From Gammaproteobacteria bacterium (GTDB lineage: Bacteria > Pseudomonadota > Gammaproteobacteria > Pseudomonadales > Azotimanducaceae), in assembly GCA_005799745.1 (NCBI GenBank), contig SYFY01000023.1, forward strand, positions 1 through 41,824: a DNA stretch of 41,824 nucleotides, given 5' to 3'. The notes beneath the pieces are model-generated. The model was not told where the DNA came from. It was given only the letters and a program-made list of their open reading frames with translations, and searched no databases. The translations under genes and the position numbers were made by a program. Positions 17,417 to 26,654 of this stretch are shown piece by piece (position 1 is the stretch's first letter; each line of letters begins with the position of its first letter).

Positions 17417-18517
17417 ATGGCACAACCCCAACGCCTGACATCACTCGACATCTTACGAGGCGCAACGATGGCGTTTTTGTGCCTGCAAATCTTGCGGTTA
17501 CCGCTAGGGGTCAACCAGTTTCCAGATAGTACTTTCTGGCAAGTTGTCTCAGCGCAGATGAGTCACGCGGCGTGGACGGGGATGACCGCATGGGACCTCA
17601 TCCAACCGCTCTTCATGTTTATGGTTGGGATTTCGCTGCCGTGGAGTATTTCGACCAGGCGCGCCTCAGGGCAGACAACCGGCGAGATGTGGCGCCACGC
17701 TTGGTGGCGATCATTCGTGTTCGTACTGCTCGGCTTGATGCTCGTTTCACTCGAAAATGAACGTACCAACTTCGAGTTCACCAATGTTCTAACGCAGATT
17801 GGTCTTGGATACCCGCTGCTCTTTGGTCTCGCGCTGACTCGCGTGCGAACGCAGGTGGTCGTCGCAGTGTTCATCCCAGTTTTGGTGACGGTTGTTTATG
17901 CAGTGACACCTGAGGGTTGGCAGAAGAACAGTGGCCCGGGCGCCGCCTTTGACCTCTGGTTCCTGAACCTCTTTCCCCGCGAGAGCGTGTTCAGCGGTGA
18001 CGATGGGGGTTATACGACGCTGAACTTCCTGCCGTCGATGGTCACGATGTTGCTCGGTTCCTTGGCCGGAGAATGGCTTCGATCAGGTCGAGAAGCTTCG
18101 CAGCTCCTGCGAGGCCTGATCATCACGTCCGCAGCTTTGTTAGCGGTGGGGTTGGCACTCGACTTTACCGGCCTGTGTCCGTCGATCAAGCGCATCTGGA
18201 CACCGGCCTTTGTGCTGATTACCGGTGGATTGATGGGTGGCTTGTTGGCCCTGTGTTACTGGCTGATGGATGTCCGCGGCTGGTCAAAGCCCTTTGAGCT
18301 GCTGCGTATCGTCGGAATGAACAGCCTCATCCTCTACATCGTCCTGCGCCTCTGGGATCCGTTTCTGCCGGACTTCGTTAGCACCCACCTTGGGTGGAAT
18401 ATCTTGTCGTTCCTCCCTGAAGCCGCCGGGACGTTTGTGGCGCGACTATTGGGTGTGGGTCTCCTGCTGGCATTCTGCGTGTGGCTCCATCAACGCCGCA
18501 TCTACATCAAGGTCTGA
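17417..18517 (+). CDS. HGSNAT-like multi-pass membrane acyltransferase (DUF5009)
   Basis: A 366-residue polytopic protein, about ten helices. The start RLTSLDILRGATMAFL matches the R-x-x-S-x-D-x-x-R-G motif of the heparan-alpha-glucosaminide N-acetyltransferase (COG4299) family, and TAWDLIQPLFMFMVGISLPWS follows as in those proteins. It may move an acetyl group across the inner membrane to a sugar; the acceptor is unknown. It ends 1 nt before the stop of the convergent flavoprotein gene, so neither has room for a terminator. The ATG at 17417 has only AAGG close by. Confidence 0.82.
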   Translation: MAQPQRLTSLDILRGATMAFLCLQILRLPLGVNQFPDSTFWQVVSAQMSHAAWTGMTAWDLIQPLFMFMVGISLPWSISTRRASGQTTGEMWRHAWWRSFVFVLLGLMLVSLENERTNFEFTNVLTQIGLGYPLLFGLALTRVRTQVVVAVFIPVLVTVVYAVTPEGWQKNSGPGAAFDLWFLNLFPRESVFSGDDGGYTTLNFLPSMVTMLLGSLAGEWLRSGREASQLLRGLIITSAALLAVGLALDFTGLCPSIKRIWTPAFVLITGGLMGGLLALCYWLMDVRGWSKPFELLRIVGMNSLILYIVLRLWDPFLPDFVSTHLGWNILSFLPEAAGTFVARLLGVGLLLAFCVWLHQRRIYIKV

Positions 18518-18518
18518 G

Positions 18519-19754
18519 TCAGGCCAGCAACTTATCGAGGAACTCAGGACTAAAGTAACGAGCGGGCACACGTTCAGGCCCCGCAAACGCGGTGCTCAGC
18601 ACCAAACCATGAGTGGGATTTTCTGCGAGCCGCTGAAAGATGCGCGCGCGTCGAGCGATATCCTCAGCTCCAAAACGTGCAAACACCGTCGTTGCGATGC
18701 GTGCGGTGATTCGCAGACGTCGTAGCCGCTCGGCTCTTTCCGCCACGTAAGGCTCAAAGGTGGCTTCTGACCACTCGGAGCTGCTGAGCAGAGCATCACC
18801 GACCATGCGCGCGTCTCGCAACGTGATCGACAGTCCTTGCCCCAGAATCGGATCGTTGTAGCCGGCAGCATCGCCGATCAAAATCACTCCTAAAGCAACC
18901 GGAACGTCAATCCAGGCGTCCTGACTTGGAAAAGATCGACTGGGACCGATCGGCCGGCCTTGAGCGATGGCCTTGCTGTGAGGCACTCCACTGAAATCAA
19001 AAGCCTGAAGCAATTCGTATGCGCCTTTTTCGCCGTTAAATCGAGCCTGCCCCCGGTAAGCGTAATCTGCGTAGATCCGGATTTTCCCGTTGCCTTGCGG
19101 AAAGATGAGGTAGTGGATATCGCCGAACTTGCCCACAGATTGTTGATCCTGCGGCCAATCGTCAGCACCTTCGAGCAACAGTCCCACGATGAGATGGTCG
19201 AGAGGGTCTTCGTTCAGTTTCAATCCCAGCTGCCTTCGAACCATGGACGTACGGCCATCCGCACCCACGAGCCAGCGACAGTTGATCTCTTGGCGTGAGC
19301 CGCGATATTCGAAGAACACGATCGGCGATTCGCCCAGCGCGATGGACGGACGAGACACGCCTCTTAGAACTTCGGCGCCCGCGTCGATGGCGTGGTTGAG
19401 TGCTGTTTCTTGAATGGTGACGTGTTCCAGGCAGAGGGGGCCTGGAACTCCTTCGACGTGACGGGAAAGGTCCTGACGCCCCGCTTCCGCGGCGGCAGTT
19501 GGGATGAGCTCATCGTAGTCGATGGCATGGGTCAGATGATGACCGCCGCCGGCCATCAATCATTCATAGAGCCCCAGACGTTTTGCTTATGCCACACCCC
19601 ACGGGGCCATCCACTCGCCACGTACCCGATCGCTATAGGTTTCCAGTCGTTCGAGCATGGTCACCGAAAGGCCGCCTCGCCCCAGGTGACCGGCAAGTGC
19701 ACACCCACCCACGCCACCACCGACAATCAGCACATTCCGGAATTTGCCTGCCAT
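18519..19754 (-). pseudogene. FAD-dependent monooxygenase-like protein with two nonsense codons
   Basis: The start ATG 19754 encodes FRNVLIVGGGVGGCALAGHL, a dinucleotide-binding GxGxxG site. After GEWMAPWGVA there is a TAA at 19587-19589, then AKRLGLYE and a TGA about ten codons on (around 19560-19562), and the same frame resumes LMAGGGHHLTHAIDYDE. Later motifs remain intact: CRWLVGADGRTSMVRRQL (DG motif) and VILIGDAAGYNDPILGQGLS (the GD motif for FAD). The frame is otherwise coherent to 18519, giving 411 codons in total. Two stops ten codons apart, a TAA and a TGA, argue against recoding. A recent pseudogene or sequence error is the likely cause. Its partner gene is the enoyl-CoA isomerase-like gene 11 nt upstream. 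Confidence 0.75.
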
Positions 19755-19765
19755 GGCTGTTCTTC

Positions 19766-20488
19766 TCAGTGACCGTAATGGGAGAGATTTGCCAGCATAT
19801 AGGCTGCGCCGTGGGGACTGTTTAGAACCGCATTCTCGCCATAGATGCGCTGTTTTAGACCACGGTATAGATCGCGGTTGACGCCAAGGGGCGCTAACTC
19901 CGCGGCGCGCTTGCGTGCGCCGTCGAGTAAAGTATCCGTCGGCGCGATTGCTTGCACGATGCCTCGGGACAGTGCGTCGGTCGCGGTCCATCGGCGCGCG
20001 AGCTGAACCGTTTCGAAAAACGCATCGAGCGACAATTTATGTCGAAACAGCGCGAGCTCCGGTGTCGGTATGGTGAGACCGAGCTGCATCTCATTGGCGC
20101 ACAGAAACCCTCGATCCGCGCGCATGAAGCGTACGTCGTGACAGAGCGCGAACATAAATCCTGCGCCGAAGGCGTGGCCATTGACGGCTGCGAGCGTGGG
20201 CACAGGGAACGTGATCGTTCTCGACATGAGTTTCATGAACTCATCGGCAAATGGACCCCGATCTCCGGCAGCGGGATAGGCAGCAGGATCCCGCACCCAG
20301 TCAAGATCAAGGCCGTTGGAATAGAACTTGTCACTCGCTGAAGTGGTCACCAGCGCAGCTGCGCCTTTGGAGGCTTCAACCTCGTCAAGCACGGCGGTGA
20401 AGGCGCGCACGAAGTTCGTGTTCCAGCGATTTTCACCTGCGGTCATCGTCAGCAGAAAGACATCACCTTCGCGGTTCAGCTCGAGCAT
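19766..20488 (-). CDS. Enoyl-CoA hydratase/isomerase family protein
   Basis: A 240-residue crotonase-fold protein. The oxyanion-hole segments are ASDKFYSNGLDLDWV near residue 50 and VNGHAFGAGFMFALCHDVRF near residue 105. The sequence MLELNREGDVFLLTMTAGENRWN at the N-terminus and the FYSNGLDL region resemble delta3,delta2-enoyl-CoA isomerases (ECI/PECI type) more than hydratases. It likely acts on unsaturated fatty acyl-CoA. It precedes the broken flavoprotein gene and follows the SGNH hydrolase's downstream gap on the same strand. Confidence 0.85.
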   Translation of the reverse strand: MLELNREGDVFLLTMTAGENRWNTNFVRAFTAVLDEVEASKGAAALVTTSASDKFYSNGLDLDWVRDPAAYPAAGDRGPFADEFMKLMSRTITFPVPTLAAVNGHAFGAGFMFALCHDVRFMRADRGFLCANEMQLGLTIPTPELALFRHKLSLDAFFETVQLARRWTATDALSRGIVQAIAPTDTLLDGARKRAAELAPLGVNRDLYRGLKQRIYGENAVLNSPHGAAYMLANLSHYGH

Positions 20489-20547
20489 GGGGGACTCCTG
20501 AATGGACGTTGATGAATGAGTGTGCGTACTTGTTTGTCGAACGGGTA

Positions 20548-21684
20548 TCAGATCTTGCCAAGCCAGCGTTCGGCAAATCGTTCGCCCATCAAGACCTGAC
20601 CCGTTGCGTTAGGATGCAGCCCATCTGGCAACAAGTGAACGTCGGCTTCGCCGAAAAGTTCTCGACCATCGAGATAGTGCAGGTTTGTATCCCCTGTGGC
20701 GCGTCGTTTGTCCACGGTGCTTGCCAGGATCGCGCGAATTTTTTCTAGCGACAAACTGCCTGCATTGAGTTCTGGTGGCCGTTCAGCCACCCGAAACACA
20801 CTGCCACTGCGTAGCGTCGGACCTGGGTGACGTTCGGCGACAGGGCAGAGGATCGGCGAGATTATCAACAGCGGTGTGTGTGGCCGCTTGTCACGGACAA
20901 TGTCGAGGAAGTTGAGCAGCGCAGAGCGAAAGGTGCGTTCACGCATGGTGTCGCCGCCGACGACGTTGATACCGAGTTTCAAGGAAATAAACTGCGCGGG
21001 CAGGTTGGCGATGGCTCTGGCGGTGAACCCATCGAGCATACATTGGCCGCCAAAACCGAGGTTGGTGAGTTGCCATCCACATTGCCGTGCAGCGACAGCG
21101 GACCAGGTGGTTGAGCCACTGTCTGCTTCCATCGCATGGCTGATCGAGCTGCCGTGATGGACCCAGTGCCTGCGTGTGTCGATACATGGCTCGACGGAAC
21201 TTCCCGCTAGGATCCGTAGCGCACGGATACGCGTCACCGCCGACTGAGGCAGCCAGATCTCAATCTGCTTGCGACGTGTGGGCAAGCCTTCGAATCGCAG
21301 GATGGAGGGTTTGCCGGGCTCGATGACGGGTGGACGGGTCGGCTGCGCAGCATCCACCACGACGGTGGGCCCATCCAACGCCTTCAATCGGGCATGAAAG
21401 GTACCGTCGACGTAAAGGTCGAAAGTGGCAGCAAGCCGTGGACCCGGAAGCATACGAAGACCGGTCTCTTCAACCTCAAGCTCGATCACCGGACTGTTGG
21501 TGATGGCGCTTAACCGTACACCTGAACCCATTCGCGCCATCATGGTCAACGAAGGATCTGGCGAAAAATCCAGGGTTTTGGAAGGCAGGCGCAGGGGTAC
21601 CACGCCTTTTTCGGAACGCTGGAAATCGATCGCGCCACGAATCAACGCGATGACGCGGTCTGGTGAAAGTGTCTGCAGTGACAT
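20548..21684 (-). CDS. SGNH/GDSL-family hydrolase
   Basis: A 378-residue protein with a strand-rich N-terminal half and a C-terminal SGNH hydrolase domain. Recognisable blocks are WVHHGSSISH (block I, Ser; GSS replaces the usual GDS), NLGFGGQ (block II), KLGINVVGG (block III, Asn) and LLPDGLHPNATGQ (block V, Asp and His). There is no signal peptide, so it is cytoplasmic. Members de-esterify lipids, sugars or acetylated glycans; substrate unknown. It is not the same subtype as the secreted SGNH gene at 10402. It ends 60 nt before the isomerase-like gene. Confidence 0.8.
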   Translation of the reverse strand: MSLQTLSPDRVIALIRGAIDFQRSEKGVVPLRLPSKTLDFSPDPSLTMMARMGSGVRLSAITNSPVIELEVEETGLRMLPGPRLAATFDLYVDGTFHARLKALDGPTVVVDAAQPTRPPVIEPGKPSILRFEGLPTRRKQIEIWLPQSAVTRIRALRILAGSSVEPCIDTRRHWVHHGSSISHAMEADSGSTTWSAVAARQCGWQLTNLGFGGQCMLDGFTARAIANLPAQFISLKLGINVVGGDTMRERTFRSALLNFLDIVRDKRPHTPLLIISPILCPVAERHPGPTLRSGSVFRVAERPPELNAGSLSLEKIRAILASTVDKRRATGDTNLHYLDGRELFGEADVHLLPDGLHPNATGQVLMGERFAERWLGKI

Positions 21685-21757
21685 GGCGGAGTTTCCCTTC
21701 TTAGGGCCGCCAGCTTACGCAACTTTGGTGTGGATCGTGAATCCCGGAGGGACCACG

Positions 21758-23119
21758 TCAGATCATTAGTGTCCCCATTGCTAAACGTGCTTCTGATAGT
21801 TCAACCGTTGTTGGGATGTTCGCTACGCTCGTGTCGAGCGCGCCATCCGGAGTCGCTGCTTCGATCGGAGCAACCAGGAGCCCGGTGACCGCTTGGGGGA
21901 GTTGGGTCGTAAGGATCGAAGCGCCGCGTGGAACGTTCCTGCCACGAACCAACAATCGATATTGGCCCGCGATCGTGTTTTCACCGACCCGCTCTACAGG
22001 AAGCGCAGAAAGGCGTTGATCGATGACCTGATAGATGCGGCTGTTTTCATAAAGGGACTCCGGGGGCAACGCCAAGAGATCAGCCTCAGCAGGCAAGAGC
22101 ACCTGGGCCTCGATGACGCGCCCGATCAGGGCGTCGGACCCTACGGGGTTCTCGGCCACGAAAAAAGCATCGATTCCACCTTGACCCTCCCGTACATGAC
22201 GTCCCAGCCGGTTGAGCACAAAGCGGGTGCTGTCGGGTGACGTCGCGACGACGGCTTGTTTTTGCAACAGACTCTGCTCCAGTCGCCCCGCGTAACGGTC
22301 TGGAATCTCAAGGCGCAGTTCAAAGCTCCCGCGTGAGGAAACCTCGACAAGCGGTGTGCCGGGAGCGTTCATTTCGCCGGGCGCTGCCGTGACCGACAAC
22401 ACGGGACCGGAGAAGGGCGCTCGGATCAGCGTTTCATCGAGGTCCGTACGGGTTTGTTCGAGCATTGCCGCCGCTCGCATCACACCCGCTTCAGATTGCG
22501 CCAGGCGATTGGGCAGGTCGTCGATTAACCGCAGCTGGGTCTGATTGCGGATCGAGGCTTCCGCCGCCTGGCTCGCCACTTCATCGAACAGTACTTGCGA
22601 AATGAGTTTGCGGTCGAGCAATTCACGATGGCGTTGCAGCTTCGATTGGGCGGCCTCGTGCAGCGCGGCATAGTCCTCACGAGTCCGGCTGGCGAGGGCC
22701 ATCTCGCTTTCCGTGCTGGCGAGTGCACTGCGTGCCATATCAAGGCCGGCTTGCGCTTCCCGCACACGACGTTCGAGATCACCGGCTTCAAGACGAACGA
22801 GGACATCACCTTCAGCCACTTCGTCACCTTCGTTCACGTCGACCTCGGCGATACGCACGATCAGATCACTCGTGAGGGTTGACAGGCGTCGCGCTTCAAA
22901 CCGGCCATAAGTGGCAAATGCCGGTTGCATCCAGGCAGGGCTTGCCGCAACGACAGTGATCGTCCAGGCCTTTTCCGTCGTTGCCTCGGGAACGGCGTCA
23001 GGTCCGGTTGCGAACAACAGACCCGCGACCATCGCCGTACCCGCACCCACGGCGATGTGTGTGCGATACCTTGTCAGACGCGGTGAGCGCATGAACGCAG
23101 GGGGGAAGGTGATCTTCAT
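21758..23119 (-). CDS. RND efflux periplasmic adaptor (HlyD/MFP family)
   Basis: A 453-residue membrane-fusion protein. A single N-terminal anchor (HIAVGAGTAMVAGLLFATG) is followed by a barrel-sandwich (lipoyl) half near residue 90 (AEVDVNEGDEVAEGDVLVRLEAGDL), a long coiled coil (residues about 115-215, AGLDMARSALASTESEMALA onward) and the returning lipoyl half (ALIRAPFSGPVLSVTAAPGEM). It docks the inner-membrane pump to an outer-membrane channel. Its ATG overlaps the RND gene's stop by 4 nt (ATGA). No TolC-like gene follows, so the channel is encoded elsewhere. Confidence 0.93.
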   Translation of the reverse strand: MKITFPPAFMRSPRLTRYRTHIAVGAGTAMVAGLLFATGPDAVPEATTEKAWTITVVAASPAWMQPAFATYGRFEARRLSTLTSDLIVRIAEVDVNEGDEVAEGDVLVRLEAGDLERRVREAQAGLDMARSALASTESEMALASRTREDYAALHEAAQSKLQRHRELLDRKLISQVLFDEVASQAAEASIRNQTQLRLIDDLPNRLAQSEAGVMRAAAMLEQTRTDLDETLIRAPFSGPVLSVTAAPGEMNAPGTPLVEVSSRGSFELRLEIPDRYAGRLEQSLLQKQAVVATSPDSTRFVLNRLGRHVREGQGGIDAFFVAENPVGSDALIGRVIEAQVLLPAEADLLALPPESLYENSRIYQVIDQRLSALPVERVGENTIAGQYRLLVRGRNVPRGASILTTQLPQAVTGLLVAPIEAATPDGALDTSVANIPTTVELSEARLAMGTLMI

Positions 23120-26100
23120 ATACTGTCTCCTTCAGGTGTGCGAGTGTCGAGAGGTGTCTGCCAGCCCGCCCGGGAACGCTCAAGCCGATCACGGCTTCGT
23201 TCGAGCAGAACGAGCAGTGCCGGAATGACGAAGAGGACGAGGGCGGTTGCGAAGGTCAACCCGAAAGCCAATGTCACCGCGATCGGCGCGACCATGAAGG
23301 CGAGGCTTGATTGTTCGAACATCAACGGTCCAAGACCGGCGACCGTCGTTGCGCTGGTCAGAAAGACTGCACGAAAACGCGACTGGACGGCGGTCTCAAG
23401 TGCTGACACGACGTCCACGCCACTTTCTCTGCGCTCTTTGAATACACTGATCAGCACGATGGCGTCGTTGACGACGATGCCCGAAAGCGCCAGAAATCCG
23501 AGCATTGACATCGCACCCACATCCCAGCCGGTAATCCAGTGCCCAAACACTGCGCTAGCAAATCCGAAGGGAATGGTGATCATGATCGCGAGGGGCCAGA
23601 GGTAGGACGAAAATGTCCACGCCAGAATGATGTAGATCAACACCATGGTGAGCAGACCACCGAGCATGAGCGTGTCGATAATCAACTGATCCTGTTCACT
23701 CTTGCCGGAGAGGCCGAACCGTAAATGGTGTTTTTCGAGAATGGGAGGCAGGACGTCAGCTTGCAACGTATCCAGCAATGTCAGCGTACTCATGCGCTCG
23801 CTATCGACATCTGCATAGATCCGAACAGCCATTTGTGCATCAGTGTGCCGAATGATGTCGATACCACGCCGGCTGTGGAGGAGGGCGACATTGCCAAGTG
23901 GTACCAAAGTCCCTTGTGGGGTTTTCACCGGAAACTGCTGAAGTTGTGAAACATCGTCCTGCTCTTCGTCCGGCAACATCACTCGGACTTCCACCTCAGA
24001 CTGGTTCTGGTTGTAGATCTGGACCAATGCACCGCTGTAAGCGGCGCGTAGTTGTGTACCGACGTCCGTCGTGGTGAGCCCAAGCGCCCTAGCGCGAGGC
24101 GTGAGTTCAAAGACAATCTGCTCCTTGCCGAAAGGCAGATTATCGACGATGTTGGTGACACCGGGGTAAGCAGCCATCGCAGTCTTGAGTTCATCTGCGC
24201 CAGCTTTGACCGCTTCAAGATGATCACCTCGAAGGACCAACGTTAGATCGGATTGGCCGCCATTTTTGCCGCCCGAAACGTCGAGGATCAGTTGTTCGAC
24301 GTAGGGTGGTTGAACGATCTTCGCCTTCCACGCTTTGACGAAATCTTCCGGCGAAAGGGTGCGGTCTTCTTCAAAGGCATAACGGGCTTCGAGTGACGTG
24401 TACTGTTCGCCGATCAAACGATCACTGGCGAGGCGTGCGACGTTGTAACGGGTCACAAAGCCTTGCACGTTGGTAGAACCGGTTTCCCGATGCGTTTCTT
24501 CGAGTGCCTGTTCTAAGTGGTGAACGAAAGCACGACGATCCGACTCATCCGCCATCGATGCAAACTGAACGTTTGCTTGCAGGGATTCAAAATCAAAACT
24601 CATGACGTTGTTGAACGGCACGTGTCGGCTGCTGATGAGCACGAAGGCGAGAACCAGACTTGACGATGCCATCAGCTTCGTGAGACCTGGATTGCGCAAG
24701 GAGAATCGGGTTGCACGTATCACCGGTCCATCGCGGAAGCGCAGAAAAGCCGCGTTGACCCTTAAGCGCCACTTCACCTGATCCAGTCTCGAGGGTTTGC
24801 TGAGTGCGCCTCGCAGATGTCCTGGGAGTACCAGAAAACACTCAATCAACGAAGCGGTAATGACGCAGAGAAGAATCGTTGGCAAAGCCAGCACCACATC
24901 CCCCATCTCGCCCCTCATGATGAGCATCGGCATGAAGGCGGCCAACGTGATCAGGGAGGAACTCAGCACGGGCGACCACATGTGTTCACTGCCTATCCCT
25001 GCGGCTTCAGTCGGCGTCATCCCGGCCTCGAAACGCGTAATCACCTCCTCGGACACAACGATCGCATTATCGACGACGATGCCAATGGCCATGATCAGGC
25101 CGATGAGAGCGACGATGCTGATGTCGAAGCCGAAGACGTAGTGAAATGCTGTCAAACCAAAGAGGATGCTGACGGGAATTCCCGCTGCGACCCAGCCGGC
25201 GACACGCGTGTTGAGGAAGACGTAGAGCACCAGCACGACCAGCACCAATCCCGATAACGCGTTGTTGGCGACCATCTCGAGTTGAGCTCCGAGCAGACGC
25301 CAAACATCGATGGATTTCTCCACGGTGACACCCGCGGGTAGTGTGGGCTGCACCTCATCCAGCCAGGTCTCCACGATCCGATCTGCAAGCGCAGCGTCCG
25401 CATCTGTGCGCCGGAGCAAGATCATTTCGATAGCTGACTTGCCGTCGGTGGTCACGACAGGCTGCCCACGTTCTGGACGCTTCTCGATTTCGGCAATCGT
25501 GCCAAGCTCGGTGATCCCATCTGCGGTTTCGATGGGAAGCTCGTTAAATCCTTCCGTGTCCCGGGCCTGTTCAAGCGCTCGCAACGTGTGGGAACCTTGG
25601 CCCATGCCGACGGTTCCTGCAGGCACGTTGGCGCTGGTCGCAGCGATCTGTGTCGCCAGGTCGTTGAGGGACAGATTCAGTTGTTGCAGCTGACGACTTC
25701 GGACCTGGAGTGCAATTTCCAGGGACGGTAGACCATCGAATTCGATCTGGTCGATGCCACGCGCATAGAGATCACGCTCGAAGGTACGGACCAGAGGGAT
25801 GAGCTCCTGGATGTCACCTTCCCCAGACACGATCACGCTGGAGACAGGTTCTTGATCGATGAGTCGATGAACGAGGGGAGGCTCTGCTTCTTCGGGGAGG
25901 TTGCGGATGCTGCCAACTCGCTGTTTGACCTGATCGAGGGCATCGGTCAGATCAGTGCCATAGTCGAAAACGGCGTGCACGCGCATATAGCCTTCTTCGC
26001 TGCGCGAGGTCAGCTCCTTGAGATTAGGCAATGTGCGGAGTTGTTGTTCGACGGGATTGGCGATGAGCGCTTCAACGTCTTCTGCGCTCGCGCCGCGCCA

Positions 26101-26244
26101 AGTGATTTCTACAAAGACCAGCGGGAACTGCGAAGGCGGATCGAGCTGCGTGGACATGGCGCGCAGCGTCCAGAGGCCCAGCAGTGTCATGTTGATCATG
26201 GTGAGATTGGCAGCGAGCCGATGTTCGGCGAAAAGCCTGATCAC
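23116..26244 (-). CDS. RND (HAE1-type) efflux permease
   Basis: A 1042-residue inner-membrane pump, typical length. The first helix (LTMINMTLLGLWTLRAMST), the two large periplasmic loops and two sets of six helices are visible. TM4 reads IMAIGIVVDNAIVVSEEV: the usual proton-relay Asp pair is D-N here. The second half holds SALLLDTLQADVLPP... followed by LGGLLTMVLIYIILAWTFSS and the GIVVNDAIVLISVF helix. The gene precedes the adaptor, the reverse of E. coli acrAB order. Substrate range is unknown. Confidence 0.93.
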   Translation of the reverse strand: MIRLFAEHRLAANLTMINMTLLGLWTLRAMSTQLDPPSQFPLVFVEITWRGASAEDVEALIANPVEQQLRTLPNLKELTSRSEEGYMRVHAVFDYGTDLTDALDQVKQRVGSIRNLPEEAEPPLVHRLIDQEPVSSVIVSGEGDIQELIPLVRTFERDLYARGIDQIEFDGLPSLEIALQVRSRQLQQLNLSLNDLATQIAATSANVPAGTVGMGQGSHTLRALEQARDTEGFNELPIETADGITELGTIAEIEKRPERGQPVVTTDGKSAIEMILLRRTDADAALADRIVETWLDEVQPTLPAGVTVEKSIDVWRLLGAQLEMVANNALSGLVLVVLVLYVFLNTRVAGWVAAGIPVSILFGLTAFHYVFGFDISIVALIGLIMAIGIVVDNAIVVSEEVITRFEAGMTPTEAAGIGSEHMWSPVLSSSLITLAAFMPMLIMRGEMGDVVLALPTILLCVITASLIECFLVLPGHLRGALSKPSRLDQVKWRLRVNAAFLRFRDGPVIRATRFSLRNPGLTKLMASSSLVLAFVLISSRHVPFNNVMSFDFESLQANVQFASMADESDRRAFVHHLEQALEETHRETGSTNVQGFVTRYNVARLASDRLIGEQYTSLEARYAFEEDRTLSPEDFVKAWKAKIVQPPYVEQLILDVSGGKNGGQSDLTLVLRGDHLEAVKAGADELKTAMAAYPGVTNIVDNLPFGKEQIVFELTPRARALGLTTTDVGTQLRAAYSGALVQIYNQNQSEVEVRVMLPDEEQDDVSQLQQFPVKTPQGTLVPLGNVALLHSRRGIDIIRHTDAQMAVRIYADVDSERMSTLTLLDTLQADVLPPILEKHHLRFGLSGKSEQDQLIIDTLMLGGLLTMVLIYIILAWTFSSYLWPLAIMITIPFGFASAVFGHWITGWDVGAMSMLGFLALSGIVVNDAIVLISVFKERRESGVDVVSALETAVQSRFRAVFLTSATTVAGLGPLMFEQSSLAFMVAPIAVTLAFGLTFATALVLFVIPALLVLLERSRDRLERSRAGWQTPLDTRTPEGDSI

Positions 26245-26394
26245 GATGACGATGCCCCCGACGTTTACTGTTCGGGTTGGATGGCAGAAATCGAGCCAAG
26301 GTTTGAAGCGTAAAAACCCCGTAAAAAGCGGTCAGTGATGCAGATGACGCCAAGCGTTGTGGCCATGCTGACCAGAATTGCGTGAAATGCACCA

Positions 26395-26570
26395 AGGAAG
26401 GTCTGATTAATCAGACCTTCCTGTGTGGTGCATGGAAGCACCACCACTTTCCATGTGTGTGGCGCGTGCCTCGCACGCGCATTCACGGGCAAAGCCCGTG
26501 TAAACGTGGGGAAAATGCGAGGAATCCGAAGGATTGCGACCTGATCAATTCGCTTGAGCGAATTGATCAG
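26395..26570. repeat. Cluster of six back-to-back hairpins, REP-like
   Basis: In 176 nt: a perfect 28-bp palindrome (26395-26422); GTGGTGC/GCACCAC (26425-26444); GCGCGTGC-CTC-GCACGCGC (26462-26480); CACGGGC-AAA-GCCCGTG (26484-26500); AATCC-GAA-GGATT (26523-26535); and a 14-bp stem with a TG loop (26541-26570). Each is independent and different in sequence. The GGGC-AAA-GCCC unit recalls pseudomonad REP palindromes. It is not a CRISPR array, because there is no shared repeat. Confidence 0.75.
26431..26455. repeat. Alternative stem overlapping the second hairpin
   Basis: CATGGAA (26431-26437) can pair with TTCCATG (26449-26455), which excludes the GTGGTGC/GCACCAC stem. The two folds are mutually exclusive, as in attenuators, although no leader peptide or T-run was found. 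Confidence 0.4.
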
Positions 26571-26654
26571 AGGCTGCCTAAGGTAACCGCTGAGTTGATC
26601 GAGACCATAAAGTCCCGATCACGTTCATGGCGCTTCCCTGCCCGATGCGACAGG

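Larger units (their letters stand above)
26245..26654. other. Intergenic region with hairpin cluster
   Basis: A 410-nt gap between the RND permease start (26244) and the end of the LLM-class gene (26655). It holds the hairpin cluster at 26395-26570, described separately. The flanks 26245-26394 and 26571-26654 show no gene with a plausible start, site and composition. A promoter for the RND operon must lie between 26244 and about 26395. Confidence 0.6.

Noticed and set aside
19543-19589. Selenocysteine at the TGA of the flavoprotein
   Set aside because: A TAA lies ten codons away in the same frame and no hairpin like the other two follows.
26395-26570. CRISPR array
   Set aside because: The units are hairpins of different sequence and there is no constant repeat or spacer size.
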